A stretch of 64,000 nucleotides of DNA from Prevotellaceae bacterium (GTDB taxonomy: Bacteria; Bacteroidota; Bacteroidia; Bacteroidales; Bacteroidaceae), in NCBI GenBank assembly GCA_019420585.1, contig JAHZGX010000019.1:1-64000 (forward strand). The letters are read 5' to 3'. The notes beneath the pieces were generated by a model, which did not search any database, was not told where the DNA came from, and saw only the letters and a program-made list of their open reading frames with translations. The position numbers and the translations under genes were made by a program. Below, one piece after another: positions 54,720-63,672 of the stretch (the first letter of the stretch is position 1; every line of letters starts with the position of its first letter).

Positions 54720-55727
54720 ATGCAGAAACAAGATTTCCTCACACGCGCTTTGGCCACCGCAATCTTGCTGGTGGCCGTCACGGCGACAAATGCCCGCAAC
54801 AAATACCTCTTTGTATACTTCACGGGCAACGAGCCCCAACAGGAACAAATCAGGTATGCAGTAAGCGACGATGGGTTCAACTACACTCCACTCAACGGGG
54901 GCAAGCCCATCGTGGCATCCGACTCCATAGCACTTACCGGCTGTGTGCGCGACCCGCATATCCTGCATTCCAAAAGCGGAGAATATCTCATGGTTGCCAC
55001 CGACATGCGCTCTTCGCTTGGATGGGCAAGCAACCGAGGAATCGTACTCCTCAAGTCACACGACCTCATCCACTGGCAACACCACACCGTGCATTTCCCA
55101 GAAAAATATGCGGGAACAGCCTTTGCCAACGTGACACGCGTGTGGGCTCCGCAGACCATATACGACAAGCAGGCAGGAAAATACATGGTGTACTTCTCGC
55201 TCCTCACTGATGACGGGACGATTCCTTACGACCGTGTATACTGGGCCTATGCCAATGCCGACTTCTCGGACCTTGAAGGCGAGCCTCAGGCACTCTTTGA
55301 CTTCCAGGCTCCCGCTATAGACACGGACATCGTGCAGGACAGGACCGGCGAATACCATCTCTTCTTCAAGACGGAACAGGAGGGCGCACACAAAGGCATA
55401 CGCCAATATGTGTTCCGAGACATACACGCTCCCGAGACATGGACATTGCTTGACGGGTTCTGCGAACAGACTCAAGAGAACGTGGAGGGAGCGGGAGTGT
55501 TTCCGCTCATCGGCGGTGGCTGGTGCCTGATGTATGACTGCTATATGTCCGGCCACTACCAGTTCACCCGATCGACCGACTTACGCTCATTCCGTTTGAT
55601 GGCGGAAACCAAGACGGCGGGAGCCTTCACTCCACGCCATGGAACCGTCATCCAGATAACGCCTAAGGAATATAAGCGGCTGCGGAAGGCGTTTGCCGGC
55701 AGCGAAGCAAAAGTCCGGCAAAAGTGA
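54720..55727 (+). CDS. GH43-like glycosidase, exported (335 aa)
   Basis: Five-bladed beta-propeller glycosidase of the GH43 type (arabinosidase or xylosidase likely, subfamily not known). Signal peptide about 1-25 (LLVAVTATNA). GCVRDPHILHSKSGEYLMVATD carries the Asp in RDPHI (base), and VWAPQTIYDKQAGKYMVYFSL holds the 'WAP' motif. Candidates for the other acidic residues are APAIDTDIV and the Glu in EGAGVF. The ATG at 54720 is chosen because the upstream residues are not part of the signal peptide. Confidence 0.82.
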   Translation: MQKQDFLTRALATAILLVAVTATNARNKYLFVYFTGNEPQQEQIRYAVSDDGFNYTPLNGGKPIVASDSIALTGCVRDPHILHSKSGEYLMVATDMRSSLGWASNRGIVLLKSHDLIHWQHHTVHFPEKYAGTAFANVTRVWAPQTIYDKQAGKYMVYFSLLTDDGTIPYDRVYWAYANADFSDLEGEPQALFDFQAPAIDTDIVQDRTGEYHLFFKTEQEGAHKGIRQYVFRDIHAPETWTLLDGFCEQTQENVEGAGVFPLIGGGWCLMYDCYMSGHYQFTRSTDLRSFRLMAETKTAGAFTPRHGTVIQITPKEYKRLRKAFAGSEAKVRQK

Positions 55728-55799
55728 CACAGCCATGAAGGCTGGTTTCAGAATCCAAGAGGGCATCACACTTACCAACGGAACTTCAACAACCCAAAT

Positions 55800-56996
55800 A
55801 TGAATCAAAAAAACGTTTACCTGGCCTCGAAGCCACGCTATGAAATCCTTGACGGCCTTCGCGGAGTGGCTGCCATGGTGGTCATCCTGTTCCATTGCCT
55901 GGAGACCTACATTCCCGTATTCGGCACCCAGCACATCAACCACGGTTACCTTGCGGTGGACTTCTTCTTCATGCTGTCCGGCTTTGTCATAGGATATGCC
56001 TATGATGACCGGTGGAACAAGATGTCTACCTGGAACTTCTTCAAACGCCGCCTCATCCGCCTGCACCCCATGGTCATAGCAGGAACTCTGTTCGGGGCAT
56101 GCATGTTCTTCTTTGCCGAAGGTGACAACTTCCCGCTGATAGGCCAGACTGAGCCGTGGAAGTTCTTCCTGTGCATAGTCCTGGGACTACTGATGATTCC
56201 CGCCGGGACCGGACTTGACATCCGCGGCTGGGGAGAGACAAACTCACTGAACGGCCCCAACTGGTCACTCACCTTTGAGTACATAGGCAACATCCTGTAT
56301 GCCCTCATTCTTCGCCACCTCCCCACCGCCCTTCTGGGCATACTCTGTGTGGCCAGCATCTTCCTGACGGCCAACCTCACGCTCGGATGGGACGTGTTTG
56401 CCGCATTTGACCAAGCCAAGTATGACCTGATTGGTGGCTGGAGCCTGACACCCGCCCAGATGTGCGTAGGATTCAGCCGCCTGCTCTATCCTTTCCTCTG
56501 CGGTCTGTTCATCTCACGCATTCTGCCCAAGCACATGACTGAGAAGAACCCAAGCGGCAGCCCGTTGGGGATGAGAGGCGGTTTCTGGTGGGCATCTCTG
56601 CTGCTCGTCATTCTCTTTTCCATTCCGCAGATAGGCGGGAAGCCTTGCCTGGCCGATGGCATGTATCAGGTGTTCTGCATAGTAATCATGTTCCCCATAA
56701 TCGTGCTGATAGGTGCAGGAAGCAGGACTACCGATGCCAGGAGTGCACGATGGTGCGAGACGCTGGGCAACCTCTCATACCCACTTTACATCACCCATTA
56801 CCCTCTGATGTACGTACAGATGGCCTGGGTATCGACCCATCAGAACGCTCCCGTCTGGCATCATGTCATGCTCAATATTGGCCTGGTGACTGTTGCCACA
56901 GGTATTGCCTGGGCATTCCTGAAACTCTACGATGAACCAGTAAGAGCATGGCTGAAAAGCAGGCTCTACCCCTCACCTGCACCGAAACGGCCGTAA
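55800..56996 (+). CDS. Acyltransferase 3 family protein (398 aa)
   Basis: Integral membrane O-acyltransferase (OafA/NodX family). RYEILDGLRGVAAMVVILFHCLET (about 12-35, conserved R and H), INHGYLAVDFFFMLSGFVIGYAY, then about nine further membrane helices, ending with SYPLYITHYPLMYVQM. It probably acetylates a sugar of the surface or of a secreted glycan. It follows the GH43-like gene by 72 bp on the same strand. Confidence 0.88.
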   Translation: MNQKNVYLASKPRYEILDGLRGVAAMVVILFHCLETYIPVFGTQHINHGYLAVDFFFMLSGFVIGYAYDDRWNKMSTWNFFKRRLIRLHPMVIAGTLFGACMFFFAEGDNFPLIGQTEPWKFFLCIVLGLLMIPAGTGLDIRGWGETNSLNGPNWSLTFEYIGNILYALILRHLPTALLGILCVASIFLTANLTLGWDVFAAFDQAKYDLIGGWSLTPAQMCVGFSRLLYPFLCGLFISRILPKHMTEKNPSGSPLGMRGGFWWASLLLVILFSIPQIGGKPCLADGMYQVFCIVIMFPIIVLIGAGSRTTDARSARWCETLGNLSYPLYITHYPLMYVQMAWVSTHQNAPVWHHVMLNIGLVTVATGIAWAFLKLYDEPVRAWLKSRLYPSPAPKRP

Positions 56997-57194
56997 CGGC
57001 TTTTTCCCATTCAGGATAAATCCCAATCGGCCTTATCGGAACCGGGTGTTTTTCCGTGCTCCCTTTTTCAGTTTGCCACCAACTTCCCGAAAACGCAGCG
57101 GGCTACGCCGGGAGGAGGTGGGCACCAAACTGGGAAAGAGAGCGCGGGAAACACAGGACTCTATTCAAAGCAACGCATAAATCGGCATAAGCAA

Positions 57195-57338
57195 AAAGAC
57201 GCAGTGGTCTTCCTTGGGCATGGATTTCTTTTTCTTTACAAATCCACATCTTTGCCAAACCACCCGATTTTATGTTTCCAACTAGGAAAAAAATTTTTCC
57301 TAACCAGGCTTTTATTTTTTCCTAGGCAGGCGCTTTTG
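57195..57338. repeat. Dispersed repeat B, inverted copy
   Basis: The reverse complement follows the copy at 23573-23710 block by block: AAAAGCGCCTGCCTAGGAAA, ATAAAAGCCTGGTTAGG, TTTTTTTCCTAGTTGGAAA, CATAAAATCGGGTGGTTTGG and TGTAAAGAAAAAGAAATC. The 57000-57194 part holds no gene. Confidence 0.8.
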
Positions 57339-57472
57339 GGGCTCACCAGATAAATCTAGAGAGGAAAACGTACAAGTTTGCGATTCTGAAAAAGAAGAAC
57401 TTCTTGTCGGCTCCATCTCCTGGATTTGCCCTAAAGAGTCGTTCCTCTGTCCCAAAGCGGCCTTGCCTCCCT

Positions 57473-57600
57473 CGCAAGTGACTTGTTTTTCATCTGCAAG
57501 TGACTTGATTACTACCCTTAAGTGACTTGGTTACTGCCCTCAAGTGACTTGATAAATTTGCACTGCATACAAAAAGCCCGTTGGCACGTTGCCTCCACGG
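57473..57600. repeat. Dispersed repeat A, inverted copy with four CAAGTGACTTG boxes
   Basis: Boxes start at 57475, 57497, 57519 and 57541, all 22 bp apart; three are CAAGTGACTTG and one is TAAGTGACTTG. The reverse complement of 57552-57600 carries the same flank (TTTGTATGCAGTGCAAATTTA and GGCAACGTGCCAACG) as copy 1 at 1234-1280. No gene is seen in 57000-57700. Confidence 0.9.
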
Positions 57601-57701
57601 TCTGTCTGGGGAGGCCAAGGGGACGAGAGAGGGCAGGCATGAAGTATTACCATCAATACCAATCAAGCACAATGCCCCAATATCAGTTGTACTTCATAAA
57701 A

Positions 57702-57737
57702 GCACCCCCAAAGTTTTTTGCCCAACTTTTGGGGTGC
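57702..57737 (-). terminator. Terminator of the protease/HmuY cluster
   Basis: GCACCCCCAAAGTT (57702-57715) pairs with AACTTTTGGGGTGC (57724-57737) with one mismatch; on the minus strand TTTTAT follows. Confidence 0.75.
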
Positions 57738-57762
57738 AGTTCAAGTACGGACACAGCCCCTT

Positions 57763-58179
57763 TCACTTCCGGGAAGCATCGGGAGCCTGTGGGCGATCCT
57801 CTTCAAATGCAGTGGCATCCGTGGCAGAAACCTCCTCGTAGGGTCTGTCATCAATGCGCCGCAGCCCTCCCTGCCCTTTTCCCGAAGTGCCCGAATTAGT
57901 GCGAATCTTATCCCCACAGATTGCCAGGTCCCAGTCTGTACGGTCTGCCCATTGAGCATCCGCATCAATGTCACCATACGGAGAGGTTCCCATCACGCTG
58001 TTGGTCTCCAGCGAGATGTAAGTCCACTGGCTGTCGGAAATGCCCGAGACTGTAATCTCCGCGTCGGCCGGCGGTAATTTGCCCCCGCCACCGCCGCTAT
58101 CAGACGTACATGAGCCAAGAACCAAGCCTGTCATGATTACAAGAACAAATGCGACTGGAAAGTATGTCAAAGGTTTCAT
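57763..58179 (-). CDS. Short HmuY-like lipoprotein (138 aa)
   Basis: Lipoprotein signal with lipobox VLGSC (Cys at about 24). The mature part carries QWTYISLETNSVMGTSPYG, RTDWDLAICGDKIRTNSGTSGKGQGGL, a good match to the N-terminal half of HmuY-type haem-binding proteins ('NWDxAxxxxxxRxNxGxSGxGxGGA'). The usual C-terminal half, which contains the known haem ligands in P. gingivalis HmuY, is missing. A terminator 25-60 bp downstream shows that the gene really ends here. ATGA overlap with the upstream protease gene. Confidence 0.75.
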   Translation of the reverse strand: MKPLTYFPVAFVLVIMTGLVLGSCTSDSGGGGGKLPPADAEITVSGISDSQWTYISLETNSVMGTSPYGDIDADAQWADRTDWDLAICGDKIRTNSGTSGKGQGGLRRIDDRPYEEVSATDATAFEEDRPQAPDASRK

Positions 58180-59741
58180 AACTTCTGATGTTTAATGGTT
58201 AACTTGCCCGACCTGGCATCATAGCCATTCACCTGGAACTTGCGTTTCTGCCCTTTGGCAGTACTTATCACGAATGTGGAAGGCCTGGGGGCAGATGTTC
58301 CGGGCACAAGCCACAGCCACGGACTGCATGACGAGTACACCGATACCGGAGTCCTGCCGGTGGTCATGACTATCTGCCCGCCGGAAAGGTCAAGGTTATG
58401 CTGGGTGGACTTATACTCCATCCCACTCACAAGGTCAACCACACTGAACTCCACAAGTTTTCCCTTGCCCCGCGCAGCCACACGTCTCACGGTAAGAAAG
58501 AACTTAGGTTCCCGGAACGTGCAAACCCGGTCATAGTAACGGTCAAAGCAGAAGGCAATCTCAATATCCTCTGGTGCATTATATCCCTGCATGGGATTGG
58601 CGCCTCCCTGGTTATTCATCAGCGTCGGTGACATCTCATACAGCGGCAGGAGGGCATCTGCTCCATCGGACACGCCAAGCATCAGCGACAATTCATTACG
58701 CCGGTTATACTGCATCTTCACCTTGAACACCATCTTCGGAGGCTCAAACGAAGGTTCCACCATATAGGCATCAGCATCGCCCTCAGAAAGTCCATTGTCA
58801 TCAGGAGCGGCCAGCACCACGCTGTAAGGGAGGTAGCACTTCCCGGCAGTTCCCCAGTCCTCGCCCCAACTATTGATGAAAATCAAGGCACCACGCTCAT
58901 CATCACTTATGGTACCATTGCCGTCAAAGTCATACTCCACCGTATCATCATAGCCAACAACCGTGATGGCATGCGGCCCATCGGTGCCCTCCTTGGTCAC
59001 AACCGACCGGATGTCCGTCAAACGTGGTCCGGAATAGACCTTATAACCCCAGTCATCAGTCTTATAGGAGATGGTAACCACGCCTCCGCTCGCATTTCCC
59101 TCGCCATGATCATAAAGATAGCGGCGCAGGCGATTTAGCCCGTCACGAGTCTTCAGATTTATCTTGGAATAGCCTTTGACACGGAATTTCATGGCATCAA
59201 TGTAAGTCTGATACCCTGACAGCCACTGTGTCTGCTGCGCATAAGAGTAGGCCTGATCCGGCATCTGCACCAGATTCAAGGCTCCGCACTCCTTCATGAG
59301 GTCATACCCAAGGAAAGCATGAGACCCTTGATTCTCACCGTCATTGAGGAAATTCCAGGTAAAATGATAGCAGAACACATTGGCCGGGTCTGAGGCATCC
59401 CGGTCAAGAAGACGATTCACCTCATAGGAATAGACGTACCTCACGCCCGATGCCTGGGAACAGGAATTATTGGATCCTTGGTTAAAAACCTGAGGAAAAT
59501 ACTTCAGAGTAGTATTGTCAACACACACCGGAAGAGGTTCCTCACCGGCACGGGCTGCAGGTCTCCACTCGGGAATCAAGCGGAGAGCCTGCCTCTGACT
59601 CTCGGTAAGAGGCTTCAGACGAGGCGTGTAATCCTGTGCACAAAGCAACACAGGGCTTCCTGACAGTCCAAAAGCAAGTGCCACAACCAACAAGCGGGCA
59701 CCAGCCTTTATATTATCAAAGTTGTTGAGCCTATTCATCAA
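58176..59741 (-). CDS. Papain-like (C1) cysteine protease (521 aa)
   Basis: Exported; signal peptide about 1-36. Catalytic residues are clear: Gln and Cys in QVFNQGSNNSCSQASGVRYV (Cys near 93), His in DGPHAITVVGYDD (near 263) and Asn in LIFINSWGEDWG (near 293). Between His and Asn lies DFDGNGTISDDERGA, an EF-hand-like calcium loop. After the catalytic domain come about 190 beta-rich residues ending TIKHQKL with no recognised sorting domain. It lies 3 bp after the C25-like HEAT gene and overlaps the HmuY-like gene. Confidence 0.85.
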   Translation of the reverse strand: MMNRLNNFDNIKAGARLLVVALAFGLSGSPVLLCAQDYTPRLKPLTESQRQALRLIPEWRPAARAGEEPLPVCVDNTTLKYFPQVFNQGSNNSCSQASGVRYVYSYEVNRLLDRDASDPANVFCYHFTWNFLNDGENQGSHAFLGYDLMKECGALNLVQMPDQAYSYAQQTQWLSGYQTYIDAMKFRVKGYSKINLKTRDGLNRLRRYLYDHGEGNASGGVVTISYKTDDWGYKVYSGPRLTDIRSVVTKEGTDGPHAITVVGYDDTVEYDFDGNGTISDDERGALIFINSWGEDWGTAGKCYLPYSVVLAAPDDNGLSEGDADAYMVEPSFEPPKMVFKVKMQYNRRNELSLMLGVSDGADALLPLYEMSPTLMNNQGGANPMQGYNAPEDIEIAFCFDRYYDRVCTFREPKFFLTVRRVAARGKGKLVEFSVVDLVSGMEYKSTQHNLDLSGGQIVMTTGRTPVSVYSSCSPWLWLVPGTSAPRPSTFVISTAKGQKRKFQVNGYDARSGKLTIKHQKL

Positions 59742-59744
59742 GCC

Positions 59745-61940
59745 TTATTTTTTAATTCCCTTGCGATTATCCTCTATGCGGTTATAAGTCTTGAGTGCCA
59801 TTTCCCGCACCTGCTGCGAACGTTTCCTGTCCTGACTCATGGCCAGTGCCACCTTGCTGATGTCGGCATGCCGGAACGATGAGCGGAACCAGCCTAAAGC
59901 CTCCAGCAAATCCACAGCGACATCATCATCGGGACATGACTGCACATACTCCAGCAATTCATCAACCTTGTAATGCATGGTAGAATTGCGGAACGTGCGT
60001 ATGGCCTGCTTGCGCGCCTTGACCGTGGCCGAATCATTGTGGCACAGAGTCTCGACATCCTGCAGACGATATGAATTGGCATACTTGTCAAGCGCGTGAG
60101 CAACATAACCCTTTACAGCCTCTCCCTCGGAATAGTCCTTCGAATCAAACACACTGTCAAGCCCGGCAATGAGCATCTCGGCCGGATAAAGAGCAGCAGC
60201 CTGGCTCACACCGAACTCAATGCGCTTTCCGGTATTGTTGCGCTTGGCCAGTGTTATGATTGCAGGTACAAGTTCACGGTCACCACGCTTGGCAATAAAA
60301 TTAAGGCCGTAACGCTGTATCATCTCATAACTGTCATAAGGTATCATTGACAGGCATCTGACAAAGTTGTCATCGTCATACAGCGAAAGCAAAGTCATGG
60401 CCTCCATACGCACTACCTCCGAACGGTCATTGGTATAGATGTCAAGCAGGCGGTCAGAACCAATCAAATTGTTGTCGACCAACTGGCGCATGGCCATCGC
60501 ACGCACAGCAGGATACTCGCTTTCCAGTTGGCCAGCCCACCAGGATGCAGGACGATTGAGCATCTCATTTGCGTCAAGCCCGTCAACAGCAGAGCGGAAA
60601 TGAAACGCAGGATCACCAATGCAGTGACTCTCAAGGTATGTATTGTACTTTGGCAGGTTGCCTACACGCATGCCCAACCCCAGCATGCCGATATAACGGT
60701 CTGACCATTTGTCCTGCAACACATTGACACTGTTGGCAATCGTAGCGGCGGTCATCCCCTCGTCAAATATATAAGAACCGGCTATATTGCGAGGCAAGTG
60801 GAATGACCCGTTGAAGCAGGCATCGAGTATCACGAGACGGCAATTGGGAGTAAAGCCGGCAAAATCCTCTACATAAAGATTAAGTTTGCGGTTCTCTATA
60901 GAGTCATGCATGCGGTGTTCCTCACTCTCTTCGTCCTGGAACCACTCAAGTGGAACGCCTCCAAGATTGCGGGATATATTAGCCTTGAGGCTGTCATCCG
61001 GGGTACCCTTCCCGCGGTGGCGCCGATAGACATGGCTTACATAGTCCTTAAGCAGGTGCACCATCTCTGCCGGAGTTTCCGGATCCGGCTCATCATTGAG
61101 ATATTCAATCTGGTCAAGGCCATGATGATGCAGCAGGGCCACATCCAGGTTGCGCCGCTGCAATTCGGTCATGAGTCGGTTCTTCACCGATTTGTCACGC
61201 TTGTGGTCAATATACTCAATACCCTGTACGCGCGTCTGCATCCAAGGGAAATTCTGCAGATAGGCTCCCTTCTCGTCTATGCGTGCAACGATAGACTCAG
61301 ACACGAATCCGTGCCCGGCAAAGAACAGCAACTGGTCCAGGATGTTATTCTCGGCACGCAATTTGACGATCTTGTCCAGATAGCGGCGCAGCAAAGTGTA
61401 CTTGTCATCAACCCCATTGTCTATTGCCTTGATACGGCCGGAATAGATATCGGGAGAGAGATACTGGGGAGAGTCGGCCCGCAACGAGTAATAGAAATAC
61501 AGCGGACTGACAGAATCCTGCCTCAGATAATCAAATTTCAGGTCAAAATCATCATAAAACCTATCGCTCGGTACCGATGACTCCTCCCAAGGAAAGGTGG
61601 CCTGATTCATCTTGAAAGCCGATGTGAGATGCTGGGCATCGCGTATCATCGGAATAGGAATGTCGCCAATAAAGACCGCCCCCTCAATGGGATTCTTCTT
61701 GTCCCGGTATAGTTTGAGCAACTGTTTCCTTATCTTGTCGGGGCTGTCTGTGTCGTCCTTGATGATGATTGGCTTTAGCCCATCTTCGGCAATTGAGTGG
61801 GCATAAGCCTCAACCTCACCGGCTGCCTGAGCATAACTCTCAGGGTCGATGACAATGGCAAATCCACGTGTAATACCATGAGCCGAGACCATGGATCCTA
61901 TCACCATGGCTCCCATAAACAGATACTTTTGTATTCCCAT
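59745..61940 (-). CDS. Exported C25-like peptidase with HEAT repeats (731 aa)
   Basis: Signal peptide about 1-22. Residues about 25-470 form a caspase/gingipain-like fold: FAIVIDPESYAQAAGEVEAYAHSIAEDGLKPIII, GAVFIGDIPIPMIRD, DVALLHHHGLDQI (predicted catalytic His) and CRLVILDACFNGSFHLPRNIAGSYIFDEG (predicted Cys). The last 250 residues are HEAT-like helical repeats (YPAVRAMAMRQLVDNNL, RSEVVRMEAMTLLSLYDDDN). No T9SS domain follows. Activity is inferred from the two motifs. Confidence 0.78.
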   Translation of the reverse strand: MGIQKYLFMGAMVIGSMVSAHGITRGFAIVIDPESYAQAAGEVEAYAHSIAEDGLKPIIIKDDTDSPDKIRKQLLKLYRDKKNPIEGAVFIGDIPIPMIRDAQHLTSAFKMNQATFPWEESSVPSDRFYDDFDLKFDYLRQDSVSPLYFYYSLRADSPQYLSPDIYSGRIKAIDNGVDDKYTLLRRYLDKIVKLRAENNILDQLLFFAGHGFVSESIVARIDEKGAYLQNFPWMQTRVQGIEYIDHKRDKSVKNRLMTELQRRNLDVALLHHHGLDQIEYLNDEPDPETPAEMVHLLKDYVSHVYRRHRGKGTPDDSLKANISRNLGGVPLEWFQDEESEEHRMHDSIENRKLNLYVEDFAGFTPNCRLVILDACFNGSFHLPRNIAGSYIFDEGMTAATIANSVNVLQDKWSDRYIGMLGLGMRVGNLPKYNTYLESHCIGDPAFHFRSAVDGLDANEMLNRPASWWAGQLESEYPAVRAMAMRQLVDNNLIGSDRLLDIYTNDRSEVVRMEAMTLLSLYDDDNFVRCLSMIPYDSYEMIQRYGLNFIAKRGDRELVPAIITLAKRNNTGKRIEFGVSQAAALYPAEMLIAGLDSVFDSKDYSEGEAVKGYVAHALDKYANSYRLQDVETLCHNDSATVKARKQAIRTFRNSTMHYKVDELLEYVQSCPDDDVAVDLLEALGWFRSSFRHADISKVALAMSQDRKRSQQVREMALKTYNRIEDNRKGIKK

Positions 61941-61991
61941 GACTCTTTAATATGTAATATCTATATATACTCTGTATTATTCCTTAAACGG

Positions 61992-63557
61992 TCAGAAGAT
62001 GAAACCCACACGGGCACCGGCATAATAACGATTCCCGTTACCGAAATCACTATTATGGATTTGGCCCACATAGCCGCCCTCCAAGGACATCTCCAGCCAG
62101 GCTCTGTATTTCATGAAAACCAAGGGGAACGCATATGTGACCTCTGCACCTGCCTGACAGCAGTCTGCAGTGAGCACACTAAACTGCGGGCTGGTATACA
62201 GCCCCATGACCTTGTCATAAGTAGCAGGCATATTCGAGATATCCAGTTTGTTATCAAGTGCAATTCGGCAACCGACGTTTACCCTGGGGGCAAGCCACCC
62301 CTTCTTTATGGGGAAACGCCTTGTCACCGAAGCAGCCACAAGGGCGTTTGTGTAAGATTCCTTGGCCGCATATATCTTGTTCGTTGTCTCTGAATTATCG
62401 ACATCAGCAGTAACCTCAGCCTGAAAAACAGGAAGTCCGGAAGCGTTAATCCGGTCAAGACGATAAGCCACGCCAGCCTGCATGTAATTACCTTCAAGGT
62501 GGTCTGCTTCATTGATGACATCATATATAAGATTGCCATCGGCATCCGTGCTTGAACGCTGGGTGTACCAGCGCCCCTTGGTATTGACCATGGACGCATG
62601 AAGCGTGAAATTATGTATCATACGGCCCGAAGTCCTCAGCATCAGACGGTCGGTCACCGTGATTCCGCTGCCCCGATAGCGCCCTCCCTTATATTTGAGG
62701 CTTGACCCGCCGTCTACGGCATCCTCATGTTCGCCAAAATATTCTATCTGCAAGAAATCTGACAAACGGGCATCGGCTGTATTATTGAGCGAATACTGCA
62801 ACTGCACACCATATCTGGTGCCATTATACTTACGCGTGTATCCCAACGCATCTTTTGTCTCATAGACACCAAGTCCCTGGAAAAGGAACACATATTGTTT
62901 GGTGGTGGTACGCAATACCGTATGCGACACCTGCTCGGAGAGCCACCTGACATTGGCCGAAGCACCCACAGCATGACGCCCCATACGGTACTCCACACCA
63001 GGTGCAAGGTTGAATCTCATCCCTTTGATTTCAGGGCGTGGATCCTTTTGCGTTGCCGAACTGCCTACATCATATTTGGCTCGGAGTGCAAGTGTAAGCC
63101 TGTCATTAAGCGCATATGCCGCCGCCCCATCAAGGCGAAACACTTCATTGCCGAACTTGCTCTTCAATGAGTCGGCTATAATATAAGGATTGTTTGGAGA
63201 GATGAACAAGGTATTGTTCCAGCAACGGTCCCTAAGGGTTGAGTTCTCATAGACAAGTCCGCCGGCAAATGTAACCTTGCTCACACGCTTCATTCCTGTA
63301 AACGAGGCGACCCATGAGTTGAGGCGGCCTGGTTCATCAACAAGATGGAAATCACCGCCCGCATGCCGGTAACCCACATGGATGTCGGCAATGTCAGTAA
63401 GCGGCATGTACCGAAGTGACACTGGACTCTCACTACCATACGTGACGTTGCCGAGATACTGACGGTCACGATAATCAGCCTTGGCATAATCCTGAGCCTG
63501 TGACACAGCAGCCGTAGCACAAAGGAGTGCGAGTAATATGTATAGACGGTGACTCAT
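61992..63557 (-). CDS. DUF6850-type outer-membrane beta-barrel protein (521 aa)
   Basis: Signal peptide about 1-22 (MSHRLYILLALLCATAAVSQAQ). Then long alternating beta strands with many Tyr, ending in a typical C-terminal strand (NRYYAGARVGFIF). The YLGNVTYGSESPVSLRYMPLTDIADIHVGYRHAGGDFHLVDEPGR start fits DUF6850 barrels that occur with DUF4876 proteins. The ATG at 63557 is used since the longer frame breaks the signal peptide. It lies 51 bp before the C25-like gene and follows the DUF4876 gene. Confidence 0.75.
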   Translation of the reverse strand: MSHRLYILLALLCATAAVSQAQDYAKADYRDRQYLGNVTYGSESPVSLRYMPLTDIADIHVGYRHAGGDFHLVDEPGRLNSWVASFTGMKRVSKVTFAGGLVYENSTLRDRCWNNTLFISPNNPYIIADSLKSKFGNEVFRLDGAAAYALNDRLTLALRAKYDVGSSATQKDPRPEIKGMRFNLAPGVEYRMGRHAVGASANVRWLSEQVSHTVLRTTTKQYVFLFQGLGVYETKDALGYTRKYNGTRYGVQLQYSLNNTADARLSDFLQIEYFGEHEDAVDGGSSLKYKGGRYRGSGITVTDRLMLRTSGRMIHNFTLHASMVNTKGRWYTQRSSTDADGNLIYDVINEADHLEGNYMQAGVAYRLDRINASGLPVFQAEVTADVDNSETTNKIYAAKESYTNALVAASVTRRFPIKKGWLAPRVNVGCRIALDNKLDISNMPATYDKVMGLYTSPQFSVLTADCCQAGAEVTYAFPLVFMKYRAWLEMSLEGGYVGQIHNSDFGNGNRYYAGARVGFIF

Positions 63558-63617
63558 ATACTTGCTTTTATAACTTTGAATTTCAAAACCCGGATTTGAA
63601 ATGATGTGAGAAGTAAG

Positions 63618-63653
63618 GATAAGCGGGAACCGCATGGCAAGTTCCCGCTTATC
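63618..63653 (-). terminator. Hairpin between DUF4876 and DUF6850 genes
   Basis: A perfect 13-bp stem, GATAAGCGGGAAC (63618-63630) with GTTCCCGCTTATC (63641-63653). There is no T-run, so it may stabilise the upstream message or attenuate it. Confidence 0.5.
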
Positions 63654-63672
63654 ATGTAGCAACGAAAGAATG

